A stretch of DNA of 64,000 bases from JAIUNP01 sp020161975 (GTDB taxonomy: Bacteria; Pseudomonadota; Alphaproteobacteria; Rhizobiales; Beijerinckiaceae): assembly GCA_036745275.1 (NCBI GenBank), contig DAIOGK010000020.1, positions 10,993 through 74,992 on the forward strand, written 5' to 3'. Positions 17,929 to 26,405 of the stretch are shown in pieces. The notes below the pieces were generated by a model. That model was not told the DNA's origin, made no database searches, and saw nothing but the letters and a program-made list of their open reading frames with translations. The first letter of the stretch is position 1. Every line of letters begins with the position of its first letter. The translations under genes were made by a program, and so were the position numbers.

Positions 17929-18681
17929 TCACTGCATGCGGTATCCGCCGTTCACATCGATCGTGTTACCGGTGATGTACGAGGCATCTTCGGAAACGAG
18001 GAAGGCGACCGCCCCGGCCACATCCTCAGGCGTGCCGAGCCGGTTGAGCGGAATGTCAGCGGCGGCCTGCCCGTCGTCGGCAGGCGCCAACGACAGCCGC
18101 AGCATCGGCGCGTCGATCAATCCGGGGGCGACCGAGTTGACGGTGACGCCGGAGGGCGCCAGTTCCCGCGCGAGCCCCTTGGTCAGGCCGATGACCGCTG
18201 CCTTGGAAGCGATATAGGCGCTGGTGGAGCGGTAGCCCCCGAGCTGCGCCGCCACGGACGAAATGGTCACGACGCGACCACCGCGCCGCGCGCCTGTGAT
18301 CCGCCGCGCAAATGCGCGCGTGAAGAGAAACGTCCCCTGCGCGTTGACATCCATGGTCCGGCGCCATTCCGCCAGCGGCGTTTCCGCTACGGGATTGCGG
18401 CCGCCACCGGGGCGCAGCATCAGGATGCCCGCGGCGGTGACCAGCACATCGATCCGGTCGTGCCGCGCCTCGACCTGTTCGAAAGCGTGCTCGACATCGG
18501 CTTCGTCCGAGACATCGGCGCCGAAGCCCATGTGCCCCGAACCGGAAAGCTGATCGGCCAGCGCCTGCGCGTTGGCGGCCTCGCGGTCGACCACGGCGAC
18601 CGTCAGCCCATCGGCTGCGAGGCGCCTGCAAATCGCAGCGCCGATTCCTCCGCACCCTCCGGTGACCATCGCGATCCGCAT
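17929..18681 (-). CDS. SDR family oxidoreductase, first gene of the Liv operon
   Basis: 250 residues from the ATG at 18681; the longer frame crosses the regulatory repeats and has no SDR similarity. TGGCGGIG cofactor motif, TAAG in place of NNAG, SS and YIASK active site, and C-terminal VNGG. It is promoter-proximal, 47 bp ahead of the binding protein, and faces the GntR regulator, so it may catalyse the first oxidation of the imported substrate (inference). Confidence 0.9.
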   Translation of the reverse strand: MRIAMVTGGCGGIGAAICRRLAADGLTVAVVDREAANAQALADQLSGSGHMGFGADVSDEADVEHAFEQVEARHDRIDVLVTAAGILMLRPGGGRNPVAETPLAEWRRTMDVNAQGTFLFTRAFARRITGARRGGRVVTISSVAAQLGGYRSTSAYIASKAAVIGLTKGLARELAPSGVTVNSVAPGLIDAPMLRLSLAPADDGQAAADIPLNRLGTPEDVAGAVAFLVSEDASYITGNTIDVNGGYRMQ

Positions 18682-18702
18682 GTCCGTCCCCGTAAAAATC
18701 TT

Positions 18703-18779
18703 TTGTGGATACATTTTTTGACGGATGCTTCGATATGTCAACAAGATGTCCCTTGAATGGCAGAAAAATGTATCCACAA
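18703..18779. promoter_or_regulatory. 16-bp inverted repeat pair, probable GntR operator
   Basis: The 16-mer TTGTGGATACATTTTT at 18703-18718 recurs as its exact reverse complement at 18764-18779, 45 bp apart. The inner TGTATCCACA resembles the TGTAT/ATACA half-sites of FCD-type GntR regulators. One copy is 22 bp upstream of the SDR start and the other ends 8 bp before the GntR ATG, so binding could shut both promoters and a looped tetramer is conceivable. Binding is inferred from position. Confidence 0.72.
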
Positions 18780-18786
18780 TCGCCGT

Positions 18787-19485
18787 ATGGAGATCAGGAC
18801 ATCAACGACCGCCGCTGAAATCGCAAGCCGCCTGCGCGAGGGAATCCTGTCCGGCGAATTCGCGCCCGGCTCGCGCATGCACCAGGTGCAACTGTCTGAA
18901 ATGCTGCGTATTTCGCGCACACCGATCCGGGAGGCGCTGGGCCATCTCGCCAATCAGGGACTGTTGGTTTACGAGCCGAATCGGGGCTATGCCGTGCGTG
19001 CCTTCTCGCGCTCCGAGATCGAGGCTGCGTTCGAGGTGCGGGCGCGCCTGGAAGCGTTGGCCTGCGGGCTTTGCGCGCGACGCGGGCTGCCGGCCGACGT
19101 GCTCGACCAGCTCAGGCGCTGCGTCGAACGCGGCGACGCCATTCTCGCCAAGGAACAGCTGGACCCCGCGGACCTCGCGCCCTATCGCATGATGAATGTC
19201 GAGTTCCACGAAACGATCATCGCCCATTCCGGCAACCCGTTCGTCGGTGAATTCGTGCGCCAGTGCCACAACGTGCCGCTGGCCTCCGACCGGGTCTTCG
19301 TCTGGAAGGATTTTCGGGTCATCGCCCGCTCTCACGACGACCATCATCGCATCCTCCACGCGCTTGAAGCGCGCGACAGCGAGCGCGCCGAGGCGCTGAT
19401 GCGCGAGCACATTTGCTTCGCCGGCATCGTGCTGATGCGGATGCTGCTCGAAAAAGGGGGCGATGTGACAATAACGTTTGGGTAG
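18787..19485 (+). CDS. GntR family transcriptional regulator (FCD type)
   Basis: 232 residues. N-terminal winged helix-turn-helix with recognition helix region ISRTPIREALGHLANQGL, then an all-helical FCD ligand domain; D/H metal-ligand candidates appear in FHETIIAHSGN and HDDHHRI. The FCD family usually senses organic acids. The ATG at 18787 is preferred; an in-frame ATG at 18757 would place one operator copy inside the coding region. No good ribosome site precedes either, so the mRNA may be leaderless. Divergent to the Liv catabolic operon. Confidence 0.9.
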   Translation: MEIRTSTTAAEIASRLREGILSGEFAPGSRMHQVQLSEMLRISRTPIREALGHLANQGLLVYEPNRGYAVRAFSRSEIEAAFEVRARLEALACGLCARRGLPADVLDQLRRCVERGDAILAKEQLDPADLAPYRMMNVEFHETIIAHSGNPFVGEFVRQCHNVPLASDRVFVWKDFRVIARSHDDHHRILHALEARDSERAEALMREHICFAGIVLMRMLLEKGGDVTITFG

Positions 19486-19499
19486 TCGACTGTCGGCGA

Positions 19500-20215
19500 T
19501 ATCGACGCCAATCCAGTCGCCCGTACAAGCGCCGCCGTTTCCCACCACAGATCATCGCGCATGCGGTGTGGCTCTATTTCCGATTTCCTCTCAGCCTGCG
19601 GCTGGTCGAAGAAATGTTGCTTGAGCGCGGCATCGCCGTTTCATACGAAACAATCCGACGTTGGGCCATGAAGTTCGGCCCGGATTACGCCCGCAGCCGA
19701 AGCGCAAGAAGCCTGGGTGCCGCGATGTCTGGCATCTCGACGAGACCGTAATTTCGATCGTCAAGTAGCAACGCTGTCTATGGCGCGCCGTTCATCAGCA
19801 CGGCTATGTTCTCGACGAGATCGTCCAGATTCACAGAAACACGAAGGCGGCCAAACGCTTGCTCGGTCGTCTGCTGCGCAAACTGGGATGCCAGCCTCGG
19901 CTCATGATCACCGACAAGCTCGGCTCTTACGCCGCTGCGCGACGAAAAATCATGCCGGCCTCGAACATCGATCACACAAAAGGCTGGACTATCCGACCGA
20001 GAATTCTCATGTCCCCTTACGAAAGCGGGAAGACGTCTTGCAAGGATTTCGATCATGGCGCGGACTATAACGCTTTGTCGAAACATTCTCCGCCGTTCGC
20101 TACCGCTTCGTTCCGCCTCGCCTGCCGAACCAATCCGCTAACGCCATCCACCTGCATCGCATGCGTGCAATTGCGGAATGGAAGTCTGTCACCGTCGCAG
20201 CCTGAAAACTGCGCC
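19500..20215 (+). pseudogene. decayed IS6-family transposase
   Basis: Pieces of one transposase are spread over different frames. Residues YKRRRFPPQIIAHAVWL and SYETIRRWAMKFGP appear at 19524-19690 in one frame. GYVLDEIVQ-like, NTKAAKRLLGRLLRKLG and MITDKLGSYAAARR follow at about 19797-19950, then EHRSHKR, ENSHVPLRKRE and QGFRSW in a third frame near 19965-20065. HLHRMRAIAEWKSVT ends it near 20200. Several frameshifts and at least one stop (after SISTRP-like end at 19751) make it non-functional. No convincing terminal inverted repeats remain. It lies immediately after the GntR gene. Confidence 0.85.
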
Positions 20216-20446
20216 AACACCCTCCCGCGCGAACAATTCGCGTTCACGTGACATCGCCCTAGCCAAGGACTCGTTCATTGAGATTTAGCCGCCCAAAGTC
20301 AGCTTCGACTGACCTGCCGCCGGCAGCGCTTCGTCCGCTTTCGGCCCCCGTGCCAGCCATTTTTAGCAGCGCAGCCACGAAAGCAAGTTAGACGCGAGAG
20401 AGTGCGGCAACGGACTGCGTTGCTGAACAACTGCCCCGAAAGTTGC

Positions 20447-20488
20447 TTGTCCAGAAAATCGCGTCGTTTTGTCCAGAAAATCGCGTCG
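20447..20488. repeat. 20-bp tandem direct repeat
   Basis: TTGTCCAGAAAATCGCGTCG occurs at 20447-20466 and again, identical, at 20469-20488 (22-bp period). It sits in a gene-free stretch between the dead transposase and tRNA-Gln and may be insertion-sequence debris. The rest of 20216-20536 shows no gene. Confidence 0.8.
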
Positions 20489-20536
20489 CGCTACAGCGGC
20501 TTCAACCTCAATAAAATCAATGCTTTACAAAAAGTC

Positions 20537-20611
20537 TGGCTGGGGCACCAGGATTCGAACCTGGGAATGGCGGAATCAAAATCCGCTGCCTTACCACTTG
20601 GCTATGCCCCA
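20537..20611 (-). tRNA. tRNA-Gln (TTG)
   Basis: Full cloverleaf on the minus strand: 5' TGGGGCA pairs with TGCCCCA, anticodon loop TTTTGAT with anticodon TTG, T-arm GGTTCGAATCC, and an encoded CCA end. Reads CAA. Confidence 0.96.
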
Positions 20612-20779
20612 ACGGCGCCCCCTCTTAGAGCAGTTTGCCGGCAGACGGCAAGCCATTCTCGCGCCGCTGCACGGCCGGCGTGATTTCCCCCGCTCCCGGG
20701 GGAAAAATCGCGTCGGGGGACTTGCGCTGGCAGGGGCGCCTCGTTATGAAGCCCACCTCACGCCGGTTCACCGGCCTGT

Positions 20780-20856
20780 CGGAGTGTAGCGCAGTCTGGT
20801 AGCGCACCACGTTCGGGACGTGGGGGTCGCAGGTTCAAATCCTGCCACTCCGACCA
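20780..20856 (+). tRNA. tRNA-Pro (CGG)
   Basis: Acceptor CGGAGTG pairs with CACTCCG, anticodon stem CCACG/CGTGG closes the loop TTCGGGA with anticodon CGG, T-arm GGTTCAAATCC, encoded CCA. Reads CCG. Confidence 0.96.
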
Positions 20857-20934
20857 ATTTCCCGCCCCTCATTGCTTCAAGCCATTTGACAAAACCGGTT
20901 GCGTCCGCGTCCGGCCGGTCGTTACGATCCCGTC

Positions 20935-21828
20935 ATGACACGTCAAACTTCCCGCTCTGCAACCCGGGCAGCCGCGAAAACGCCTGCGCTGCAATGGCGC
21001 GCGCGCATTCTGGCCATTCTGGAAGATGAAGCGCCGGGCCCGGGTGACCTCTCCCTGTCCCCTCCCCGGCGCGTGCAGCGCGTCCGGCGCGCCACCAAGG
21101 CGGCGCAGGCGCTGTTGCGGCTGGCGCCGAAAGCGTTGCGCCCGCGCGCGCTCGGCACGCGCATGGTGCTTGGCACCGCGCGGCGGCTGTTGTCACAAAC
21201 ACGGGACACGGATGCGCTGATCGAAACGTTCACAGCGCTTGCGCCGCGCGCCAAGCTCAACCGTGCGCAAGGTGCGGCGCTGCGCAAGCTGCTGGAACAG
21301 AATCAGGCCAGCCGCCACGCCAGCGTCGAGGAGGACCTTGCCCGCACCGCCAATCTTTTCCGGCAGGCGAGCGATCAGGTGCGGCGCTATCAGTTTTCGG
21401 AGACGGCAGGCCGGGCCATCCTCGCCGGCATTTCCCGGGATTATCGCAAGCTCTACCGTGACATGCGGGCAGCGTTTTCCGATGACGACATCGAGGCGCT
21501 GCATGAACTGAGGAAGCGCGTGGTGGTGCACCGCCAGCATGCCGCGTTTGTGGGCAGCCTCTGCCACCGTCCGTTCTGGACGCGCCGGGCCGAGCGCGCA
21601 CGGGAACTGCACGAGGCACTGGGCGACCATCGTGATCTGGCCCTGCTCGATGACTGTCTGCGCCCGCAGCAGAACCCGAAGCTCACGCCAGCCATCGCCA
21701 AGGTGCTGCGCGTCATTGAAATCCGGCAGGATGATCTCATCAGCGATGCGCACAAGGCGGCGCGCAAGCTGATGGTACTCAAGCCGCGCCAACTGAAGGA
21801 CAAGATTCGCGAAAGCGTCAGGCGTTGA
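20935..21828 (+). CDS. CHAD domain-containing protein
   Basis: 297 residues, almost entirely helical and strongly basic. It has the CHAD signature: RRVQRVRRATKAAQALLRL near the start and conserved His/Arg positions such as LHELRKRVVVHRQHA. CHAD domains bind polyphosphate and are often found at polyphosphate granules; this one lacks the CYTH triphosphatase partner domain. The start at 20935 avoids reading from the tRNA region. Its stop overlaps the stop of the convergent kinase gene by 11 bp. Confidence 0.85.
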   Translation: MTRQTSRSATRAAAKTPALQWRARILAILEDEAPGPGDLSLSPPRRVQRVRRATKAAQALLRLAPKALRPRALGTRMVLGTARRLLSQTRDTDALIETFTALAPRAKLNRAQGAALRKLLEQNQASRHASVEEDLARTANLFRQASDQVRRYQFSETAGRAILAGISRDYRKLYRDMRAAFSDDDIEALHELRKRVVVHRQHAAFVGSLCHRPFWTRRAERARELHEALGDHRDLALLDDCLRPQQNPKLTPAIAKVLRVIEIRQDDLISDAHKAARKLMVLKPRQLKDKIRESVRR

Positions 21829-22753
21829 GCGCGGCGCGCACCCGTTCGGCGTTTGGAATGGGATCCACAGCACCATAGCCTTCGGTTTGCAGGGCGGCGG
21901 CAACGCCGGCGTAGCGGGCAGCGGCCACCATATCGTCGCCCGCGGCCAGACGCGCGAGGAAGGAACCGCCGAAGCAATCGCCCGCGCCGGTGGCATCCAC
22001 CGGCTTGCAGGGGTGCGGCGGAACGGCAACGCGGCGCGCGCCATCTGCGACGATGGCGCCCTTCGCACCCATTTTGAGCGCGACGATGGATGCGCCATGC
22101 TCCAGCATGTCATCGATGATCCGGTCTGGCTCGGCAGGCCCGCCCATGGCGATGATGTCGTCATAACTTGGCAGAGCAATGTCAGAGAGGCGGATCGCCT
22201 CGGTCAGAATCGCACGGGCGCGGGTTTTCGGCCAGAGTTTGAGGCGCAGGTTCGTATCGATCGACACGCGCACGCCGGCTGCGCGGGCCGCCTCCATCGC
22301 TGCAAATCCGGCATCACAGGCGCTGTCTGAAATCGCGAGCGAAATGCCGGACACATGCAGGATTTTCGCGCCCGCGACGTAGTCGACCGGCACATCCGGC
22401 GGGGCATAACGGCTGGCCGCAGAGCCCTTGCGAAAGAAGCTGAAGTGATGGCCATCGGCATCGTGCGTCACGAAATAGACTGCCGTGGGTGCCAAAGGAT
22501 CGGTTTTCACACGCGAGAAATCAACCTTTTCCGCCGCCCAGAGGTCGCGGAACATGCGGCCATAGGCATCGTCGCCCAGCGCGGTGAGATAGCCCGCCTT
22601 CGCGCCCTGCCGCGCCGCCGCGATCATCGCATTCGAGGTATCGCCGCCAAACCCCTGAAGGTAGTTGCGGCTGCCGGCGCCACCGGTCTGGTTGAACTCA
22701 ACCATCGGCTCACCATAGGCAATGATGTCTGGCTGCATCGCTCGCGCTTTCAT
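21818..22753 (-). CDS. PfkB family sugar kinase
   Basis: 311 residues from the ATG at 22753 (22738 is an alternative). The ribokinase-fold signatures are visible: GFGGDTSNAMIAAARQG near the N-terminus and DATGAGDCFGGSFLARL with the catalytic Asp near the C-terminus. Sequence pattern is closest to 2-keto-3-deoxygluconate kinases (KdgK), which phosphorylate KDG to KDPG, but fructokinase or another sugar kinase is possible. It stands alone, convergent with the CHAD gene. Confidence 0.85.
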   Translation of the reverse strand: MKARAMQPDIIAYGEPMVEFNQTGGAGSRNYLQGFGGDTSNAMIAAARQGAKAGYLTALGDDAYGRMFRDLWAAEKVDFSRVKTDPLAPTAVYFVTHDADGHHFSFFRKGSAASRYAPPDVPVDYVAGAKILHVSGISLAISDSACDAGFAAMEAARAAGVRVSIDTNLRLKLWPKTRARAILTEAIRLSDIALPSYDDIIAMGGPAEPDRIIDDMLEHGASIVALKMGAKGAIVADGARRVAVPPHPCKPVDATGAGDCFGGSFLARLAAGDDMVAAARYAGVAAALQTEGYGAVDPIPNAERVRAALNA

Positions 22754-22844
22754 TCGTGTGACCATTGCAGTGGTAAACCGGAGCCGAGGGCCGCGTAAAG
22801 CCGTTGTGCTTGGCATTGGCGGGCGAAGGCGGTAGGAGGCCGGA

Positions 22845-23720
22845 GTGTTCCCTTCAGGCTTTCCGCGCGTGATCCGTTCCCCCGCCTATTCCAAAACACC
22901 TGCCGCGACCATCGGCTGGCCTGATCTGCCGCAGCGGGCGGGGCTGATGGGCGTGCTCAACATCACGCCCAATTCCTTCTCGGATGGCGGGCATTTCAGC
23001 CTGCCGGCGGCAGCGCTCGCGCGCGCAGAAGCCATCGTGGCCGAGGGCGCCGACATTCTCGACATCGGCGGGGAATCAACCAACCCCAAAGCCGACCCGA
23101 TTGGCGCCGAGGAGGAAATCGCCCGCGTTCTGCCGGTGCTGAAGGCGCTGGAAGGGCGCCTTGCCGTGCCGCTCTCCATCGACACCTACAAGGCGGAAAC
23201 GGCACGCATCGCCATTCGCCATGGCGCGCGCATCGTCAACGATGTCTGGGGCCTGCAACGTGATCCCGACATGGCCCGCGTGGTCGCGGATCATGGCGTC
23301 GGCGTCTGTCTGATGCATAATCGGCATGAGACCGATGGAAACGTCGATATTCTGGCCGATATCGCCCGGTTTTTCGATCGTTCGCTGGAGCTGGCCGACA
23401 AAGCAGGCATAGACCGGGCCGCCATCGTGCTCGACCCCGGTCTTGGGTTCGGCAAGACGCCCGAGCAAAATCTCATCATCCTCAATCAACTTACGTCGCT
23501 GCATAGGTACGGCTTGCCGCTGCTGATCGGCGGCTCGCGCAAGCGTTTCGTCGGGGCCGTGACAGGGCGCGCCGAGCCGCTCGACCGCATGGCCGGGTCG
23601 CTTGCAAGCCACGTCATCGCGGTTGAAAAGGGAGCCGCCTTCGTGCGCGCCCATGATGTCGCCGCCCATCGCGACGCCCTCCTGATGGCTGCTGCCATCC
23701 GGCGGGAAGCACTTCCATAA
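22845..23720 (+). CDS. folP: dihydropteroate synthase
   Basis: 291 residues, starting at a GTG 5 bp after AGGAGG. The pterin-binding signature GVLNITPNSFSDGG, the DIGGESTNP loop and the late GGSRKRFVG motif are complete. It condenses p-aminobenzoate with dihydropterin pyrophosphate in folate synthesis. First gene of folP-folB-folK, so the three successive-pathway enzymes are co-transcribed. Confidence 0.96.
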   Translation: MFPSGFPRVIRSPAYSKTPAATIGWPDLPQRAGLMGVLNITPNSFSDGGHFSLPAAALARAEAIVAEGADILDIGGESTNPKADPIGAEEEIARVLPVLKALEGRLAVPLSIDTYKAETARIAIRHGARIVNDVWGLQRDPDMARVVADHGVGVCLMHNRHETDGNVDILADIARFFDRSLELADKAGIDRAAIVLDPGLGFGKTPEQNLIILNQLTSLHRYGLPLLIGGSRKRFVGAVTGRAEPLDRMAGSLASHVIAVEKGAAFVRAHDVAAHRDALLMAAAIRREALP

Positions 23721-23738
23721 CCCCGGGAAAGCCCGATC

Positions 23739-24119
23739 ATGACAGACCGCATCCGCATCACCCGCATCGGCGTCTTCGCCTATCACGGCGTGCACCCCGA
23801 AGAGCAGGCACTGGGCCAGCGCTTCAACATCTCGCTCGATCTGTCGCTTGACCTTTCCGAAGCGGGCAAGACAGACGATTTCAACAAGACCGTTTGCTAC
23901 TCGACACTGTGCGAGCGGGTGCAGGAGGTGGCGGTGGGCCAGAATTTCCGCACCATCGAGGGGCTCGCGGAAGCCGTTGCCGACATGGCGCTTCGCGAGA
24001 ACCCGCGCCTTGAGACCGTGACCGTGACCGTGGAGAAGCCCAGCGCACCGATCCCCGCCATCATCGAGGGCATCGCCGTCGAGATCACCCGTGCCCGACG
24101 GGCCCAGGGCAAGGCATGA
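23739..24119 (+). CDS. folB: dihydroneopterin aldolase
   Basis: 126 residues, normal length. Opens with ITRIGVFAYHGVHPEE, whose Tyr/His/Glu residues belong to the pterin site, and later has TIEGLAEAVADM and the catalytic-Lys region VTVEKPSAP. Cleaves dihydroneopterin to 6-hydroxymethyl-dihydropterin, the substrate of FolK. 18 bp after folP; overlaps the next gene by 4 bp. Confidence 0.95.
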   Translation: MTDRIRITRIGVFAYHGVHPEEQALGQRFNISLDLSLDLSEAGKTDDFNKTVCYSTLCERVQEVAVGQNFRTIEGLAEAVADMALRENPRLETVTVTVEKPSAPIPAIIEGIAVEITRARRAQGKA

Positions 24120-25498
24120 GCCGCGCATATCTCAGCCTCGGCGCCAATCTCGCCGACAAGCGCGCCGCCATCGACGAGGCCGTGCGCCGGATCGGCGCGG
24201 TGCCGGGCATCCGCATTCTTGCGCGTTCGGAGGATTTTCGCACGCCGCCCTGGGGCAAGACGGATCAGGACTGGTTCGTGAACGCCGCCGTTTCGCTTGA
24301 AACGACGCTCCCGCCGGAAGCGCTGATGGCCGCCTGCCTCGGCATCGAGGAAGCGATGGGCCGCCAGCGCGCCGACCGCTGGGGGCCGCGCCGCATCGAC
24401 ATCGACATCATCGCCTATGACAGCCTGCACCGGCAGGGCGAGCGGCTCACCCTGCCCCATCCCCATGCGCTGGAGCGCGCCTTCGTGCTGGCACCGCTCG
24501 TTGACATCGCTCCGGACCTTGCCATTGACGGCATTCGCATTGCCGATGCGCTGGCGCGGCTCGACAGAACAGGCATCGAGGTGCTGGAAGCCGCCGCCGA
24601 GCCCGATTTCAACCGCACCCTGCCCGAGGCGCCGGGCAAAATGGTTGAGATCGCGCCCCGCGTGCGCCGGCTCATCGCGCCCAATCCGGGGCCGTTCACC
24701 TTCACCGGCACCTGCACCTATATCGTCGGTGAAGGCCGGGTGGCGGTGATCGATCCGGGGCCGGACGATCCGGTCCACCTTGCCACCCTTCGCGAGGCGC
24801 TGGCGGGCGAGGACATCGCGCAGATCATCGTCACCCACACCCATCGCGACCATTCGCCGGGCGCGGCCCCGCTGAAAGCGTTGACCGGCGCACCGGTGCT
24901 CGGCTGCGGGCCGCATCGCGCGGCGCGGCCGCTTCATCCCGGTGAGACGGCGATGGAGGCCGGCGTCGACCGCGCCTATGCGCCGGACCGGATCATCGCC
25001 GATGGCGAGACCATCGAAGGTGATGGCTACAGCCTCACCGCGCTGGCGACGCCGGGCCATACCGCCAACCACCTTTGTTTTACCCTCGATGGCGGTGAAA
25101 TCCTCTTTTCCGGTGACCATGTGATGGCCTGGTCAACCACGGTGGTCGCGCCACCCGATGGTTCGATGCGGGATTTCATGGCCTCGCTCGACCTTTTGAA
25201 GCAACGCCCGGAAGGCCTGTTCCTGCCCGGTCATGGCGGGCCGGTGAAAACGCCGGCGCGATTCGTGCGCGCGCTGATCCATCATCGCCGGATGCGCGAG
25301 GCGACGATCATCGAGCGCGTGCGGTCGGGCGATGCCACCATCTCCGTGTTGGTTGGAACGGTCTATGAAAAGCTCGACCCGCGCCTGATCGGCGGGGCAT
25401 CCATGTCCATTCTCGCACATCTGGAAGATCTCGTGGCGCGCGGCATTCTGGCAGCCGATGGCCCGCCTTCGCTCACGGCCGTCTACCGGCCAGCGTAG
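24116..25498 (+). CDS. folK: FolK (HPPK) fused to metallo-beta-lactamase-fold hydrolase
   Basis: A single open frame of 460 residues with two domains. Residues 1 to about 160 are HPPK: YLSLGANLADK at the start and the signature WGPRRIDIDII near residue 90. HPPK adds pyrophosphate to hydroxymethyl-dihydropterin. From about residue 164 (DFNRTLPEAPG) begins what looks like the usual N-terminus of a free-standing LACTB2-like hydrolase, with the metal ligands HTHRDH at 241-246, then TPGHTANH, SGDH and PGHGGP, and a C-terminal winged-helix-like tail. HPPK is normally about 160-180 residues alone. Joining by a lost stop between adjacent genes is the simplest origin; sequencing error cannot be excluded. 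Confidence 0.92.
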   Translation: MSRAYLSLGANLADKRAAIDEAVRRIGAVPGIRILARSEDFRTPPWGKTDQDWFVNAAVSLETTLPPEALMAACLGIEEAMGRQRADRWGPRRIDIDIIAYDSLHRQGERLTLPHPHALERAFVLAPLVDIAPDLAIDGIRIADALARLDRTGIEVLEAAAEPDFNRTLPEAPGKMVEIAPRVRRLIAPNPGPFTFTGTCTYIVGEGRVAVIDPGPDDPVHLATLREALAGEDIAQIIVTHTHRDHSPGAAPLKALTGAPVLGCGPHRAARPLHPGETAMEAGVDRAYAPDRIIADGETIEGDGYSLTALATPGHTANHLCFTLDGGEILFSGDHVMAWSTTVVAPPDGSMRDFMASLDLLKQRPEGLFLPGHGGPVKTPARFVRALIHHRRMREATIIERVRSGDATISVLVGTVYEKLDPRLIGGASMSILAHLEDLVARGILAADGPPSLTAVYRPA

Positions 25499-25501
25499 AC
25501 A

Positions 25502-26269
25502 TCAGTTGCGGTCGAGCGCACGCAGCGCCTGCGTGAAGCGTCGGATGCGCGCCGCGTTCGTGCCGAGGTCATGCTTGCCGAGCCGCGACGTTGACCGGAT
25601 ATCCACCCGCGTTTCATTCGGTAATGCCCGGAGGCGGATGGTGATGTCATCGGTGAAACCCAGTACGGGCGTCCGGGTTATGGCGTCGATCCGCCCCGAC
25701 CCGGTGCGGGCGGACGGCGGCACCTGATCAATCACGCGCCATTTCATCTCGCCAATGGCCTCCAGAACCGTTTCATAGGCTTCCTCGGGCATCATCTCGA
25801 GCAGAATTGGGCCGATATCAGGATAAGCGTCGCGCTGGCTGCCGCGGATCGTCACCGGCATTTCGTGCGGAACATAGCCGCGCCGCGCATCCAGCGCATT
25901 GCGCGAGCGCGCGAAGGTTGGCGGATCGGCCAGATCAGTGGAAATGTCATTGATGGCCGGCAGGCGGAAGGCCGTGACCACCTGCGTTGCCGGCCAGGCC
26001 AGCGTCAGCATCGAAACCAGACAAGCTACGTTGGCCGCCATCAAGCCAGTGGCACCGCTCCGCCAGATTTCGACATAGGCGAGGACCGACAGCACAAACC
26101 CCAGTCCCGAGCAAACCAGGCCAGCCCCGATCACAACCAGGCCCTGCAAGGGCGGCAGGGCACCCGTGCGCGCCAGAATGGGGCCGGCCAGCACAACCGC
26201 CAGGCCGAAAAGGGCGAGACGGCGGCTCCAGAGCGCAAGGGCGGATCGGCGTTCGGGATACTGTCGCAT
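25502..26269 (-). CDS. DUF1499 domain-containing membrane protein
   Basis: 255 residues from the ATG at 26269; a start at 26311 would add 14 residues. Three hydrophobic segments lie in the N-terminal 110 residues, and the rest is a DUF1499 domain (AYETVLEAIGEMKWRV then DDITIRLRALPNETRVDIRS). Function unknown. Convergent with the folK fusion (3-bp gap) and divergent to a MarR gene. Confidence 0.8.
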   Translation of the reverse strand: MRQYPERRSALALWSRRLALFGLAVVLAGPILARTGALPPLQGLVVIGAGLVCSGLGFVLSVLAYVEIWRSGATGLMAANVACLVSMLTLAWPATQVVTAFRLPAINDISTDLADPPTFARSRNALDARRGYVPHEMPVTIRGSQRDAYPDIGPILLEMMPEEAYETVLEAIGEMKWRVIDQVPPSARTGSGRIDAITRTPVLGFTDDITIRLRALPNETRVDIRSTSRLGKHDLGTNAARIRRFTQALRALDRN

Positions 26270-26405
26270 GGTCCGGTGCAGCCAGAGGCAATGGTTCGTC
26301 TTGGCGGGCATCCACGCCCGCCGTCAAGTGCCGTCACCAGCATCTATTCGTTGCACAAAGGGTTTTTGCATTCTATCAGACCGAAAGCGAGGATGTGCTT
26401 GAAAA

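Noticed and set aside
20447..20488. CRISPR array
   Set aside because: Only two copies of a 20-mer with a 2-bp gap; no spacers and no cas genes.
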